Shown here one piece after another: positions 18,482 to 19,405 of a stretch of 19,405 nucleotides of DNA. Source of the DNA: an uncultured bacterium. Lineage in GTDB: Bacteria > Cyanobacteriota > Vampirovibrionia > Gastranaerophilales > Gastranaerophilaceae. The notes beneath the pieces were generated by a model that saw only the letters and a list, made by a program, of their open reading frames with translations, was not told the origin of the DNA and did not search any database. Positions within the stretch are counted from its first letter, which is position 1; each line of letters starts with the position of its first letter. The translations under genes were made by a program, and so were the position numbers. The stretch is from positions 1 to 19,405 of the forward strand of contig URXT01000036.1 in the NCBI GenBank assembly GCA_900551915.1, read 5' to 3'.

Positions 18482-19405
18482 CTACTTTAAAAGTACCTCA
18501 TCCAGCCAAAATCCGCCTTTTTCTTTTAAGGCACATGTGCCATGTGAAACTACTACATTTTTAAATTGATTTTCACGATAAAACGAAAGATAAAACATAT
18601 CATAACCGAACTTATTCGGTCCTTTATTTCCATTAACGTCTACAGCGAAGAAGGGTTGGTGTGTATTGACATCATCTATATCATTAAGAAATAAAAATGA
18701 ACCGTCTTTTAAAACATAAAAGTGACCACCAGAAAGGCTATAAGAACAAGAGGTGTTTCTTATTTCTTCACCGCCTGCTGCTAAAACCTCGACTTTTGTC
18801 TTGTATTTAGGATGGCAATCATAATTATCACTATCACATTTTTGAAGTACCTGCATTTTGGATAAAAAAGCCTCCAGAAATTCCGGACATTGTGTCAATT
18901 CAGAACTCCATATTCTGCTATAGCAATCGTAAGGCATTCCGTTTTCAACCTGAACAAGTTCGACTATGTTTTGAATATTTGAATAAGCTTTTTTAAACTG
19001 CTGAACTAGAATATATCTTTCAGCTTTTCCTATCAACACAGGCAATGTCATTGCCGCGACAATTCCGATAATTCCGAGGGTGATGAGGACTTCGGCAAGG
19101 GTGAAGGCATGGGTTGGAAGTGAAAAGTGAGAAGTGAAACGTGAAAAGACCGTTTCGTTATTTAGTGAACGGTGAACAGTGAGCGGTGAGCAGTTCTTTA
19201 CGTTTTTATTACACCGTTTTGCTTTAGACGTATTTCGTTCCGTCATTGCGAGCGTATGCGTACCCACAGGGCATCCTGCCTCGTAAGGCTCGTTTACTCG
19301 CCAACGAGGCAAGCAAGCAATCCAGCTTATTATTCTTGCCTTCGTGCAAGAGTTCTTGGGAGATTTGTTTTCGAAACGATAGCGAGCTGGCGAGCTGTTT
19401 AAAGA
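18482..19405 (-). CDS. type IV prepilin/pseudopilin-like protein, 5' end beyond the window
   Basis: The prepilin signature THA|FTLAEVLITLGIIGIV lies near 19075-19120, followed by a cysteine-containing soluble domain with CSYSLSGGHFYVLKDGSFLF and VDVNGNKGPNKFGYDMF, a DxNGxxGPN-type loop matching the prepilin at 9739. The frame has no stop from the signature back to the last base of the window, about 95 codons. Possible starts at TTG 19312 and ATG 19246 have no ribosome site, so the true start is probably to the right. The leader region is built from a heptad repeat (19120-19192) and a CGTCATTGCGAG-type repeat (19241-19325), yet stays open. A leader this long is abnormal for type IV prepilins (usually under 30 residues). 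Confidence 0.82.
   Translation of the reverse strand, partial: SLNSSPARYRFENKSPKNSCTKARIISWIACLPRWRVNEPYEAGCPVGTHTLAMTERNTSKAKRCNKNVKNCSPLTVHRSLNNETVFSRFTSHFSLPTHAFTLAEVLITLGIIGIVAAMTLPVLIGKAERYILVQQFKKAYSNIQNIVELVQVENGMPYDCYSRIWSSELTQCPEFLEAFLSKMQVLQKCDSDNYDCHPKYKTKVEVLAAGGEEIRNTSCSYSLSGGHFYVLKDGSFLFLNDIDDVNTHQPFFAVDVNGNKGPNKFGYDMFYLSFYRENQFKNVVVSHGTCALKEKGGFWLDEVLLK
19120..19192. repeat. two blocks of heptanucleotide GTGARNN repeats inside the prepilin leader
   Basis: Block one (19120-19147) is gtgaaaa, gtgagaa, gtgaaac, gtgaaaa, identical to 1935-1962. Block two (19165-19192) is gtgaacg, gtgaaca, gtgagcg, gtgagca. On the coding (minus) strand they read as Ser/Phe/His/Thr-rich peptide without stops. 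Seven is not a multiple of three, so gain or loss of a unit would shift the prepilin frame. Confidence 0.75.
19241..19325. repeat. CGTCATTGCGAG...GCAATCCAG dispersed repeat
   Basis: The left end CGTCATTGCGAG and right end AAGCAATCCAG match a repeat type widely dispersed in bacterial genomes. Inside, GCCTCGT (19278-19284) pairs with ACGAGGC (19304-19310). It lies within the open leader frame of the prepilin gene. Confidence 0.65.

Noticed and set aside
1..19405. tRNA or rRNA genes
   Set aside because: No tRNA cloverleaf with TTCGA-type arm or rRNA segment was recognised on either strand by eye.

Overview
The window looks like a chromosomal segment of a gut-type, non-photosynthetic cyanobacterial relative (Vampirovibrionia/Melainabacteria, probably Gastranaerophilales). 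This is inferred from several signs together. Two or three prepilin-like genes carry the FTLAEVLITLGIIGIV hydrophobic start, a protein type I associate with that order. A NifU-like/GGGtGRT gene pair, a zinc-type L28, SpoIID and Adhesin_E/TonB_C envelope proteins sit among housekeeping genes in AT-rich DNA. No 16S rRNA or other phylogenetic marker apart from RecA is present, so the lineage is not certain.

Layout. 1-105: start of a minus-strand prepilin-type gene that runs off the left edge through a poly-G tract. 179-3692: SpoIID-domain peptidoglycan enzyme and MurJ lipid II flippase, separated by a heptanucleotide repeat element. 3693-3999: a compact candidate type I toxin-antitoxin locus, with a 23-residue hydrophobic peptide and a convergent antisense RNA that has its own promoter and terminator. 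4000-5360: TsaC (tRNA t6A synthesis), then a minus-strand HepT/MntA (HEPN/nucleotidyltransferase) pair. 5475-7303: Fe-S scaffold-like protein and its usual partner, the GGGtGRT protein. 7442-9693: a lineage-type membrane-anchored protein and a ROK glucokinase. 9739-11257 (minus): prepilin with a poly-G leader, then ispD. 11390-11581: rpmB. 11659-13764 (minus): three secreted Adhesin_E/TonB_C proteins. 13951-15585: MerR-like coiled-coil protein and recA. 15576-15923: long direct repeats with small palindromes. 15976-17965: an AT-rich accessory island with a strong promoter, a leader terminator hairpin, an unknown 300-residue protein and two tandemly duplicated four-helix membrane proteins. 18027-18428: an XRE/zinc-ribbon protein. 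18482-19405 (minus): a prepilin whose frame stays open through repeats to the right edge.

Three themes deserve attention. (1) Prepilin genes appear to start from a shared cassette (TTGC-type -35, TATAAT, AAGGAGCT ribosome site, M-K-x-x-T-x-x-E-F-x-Gly tract) in which a G homopolymer sets the frame, so they may be phase variable. One copy here, with 12 G, is out of frame. (2) A complete-looking antisense-regulated small-peptide locus lies beside a HepT/MntA pair, with tsaC between them. (3) Four genes have a -10 box exactly six bases before the ATG, which suggests leaderless mRNAs, while neighbours use strong Shine-Dalgarno sites.
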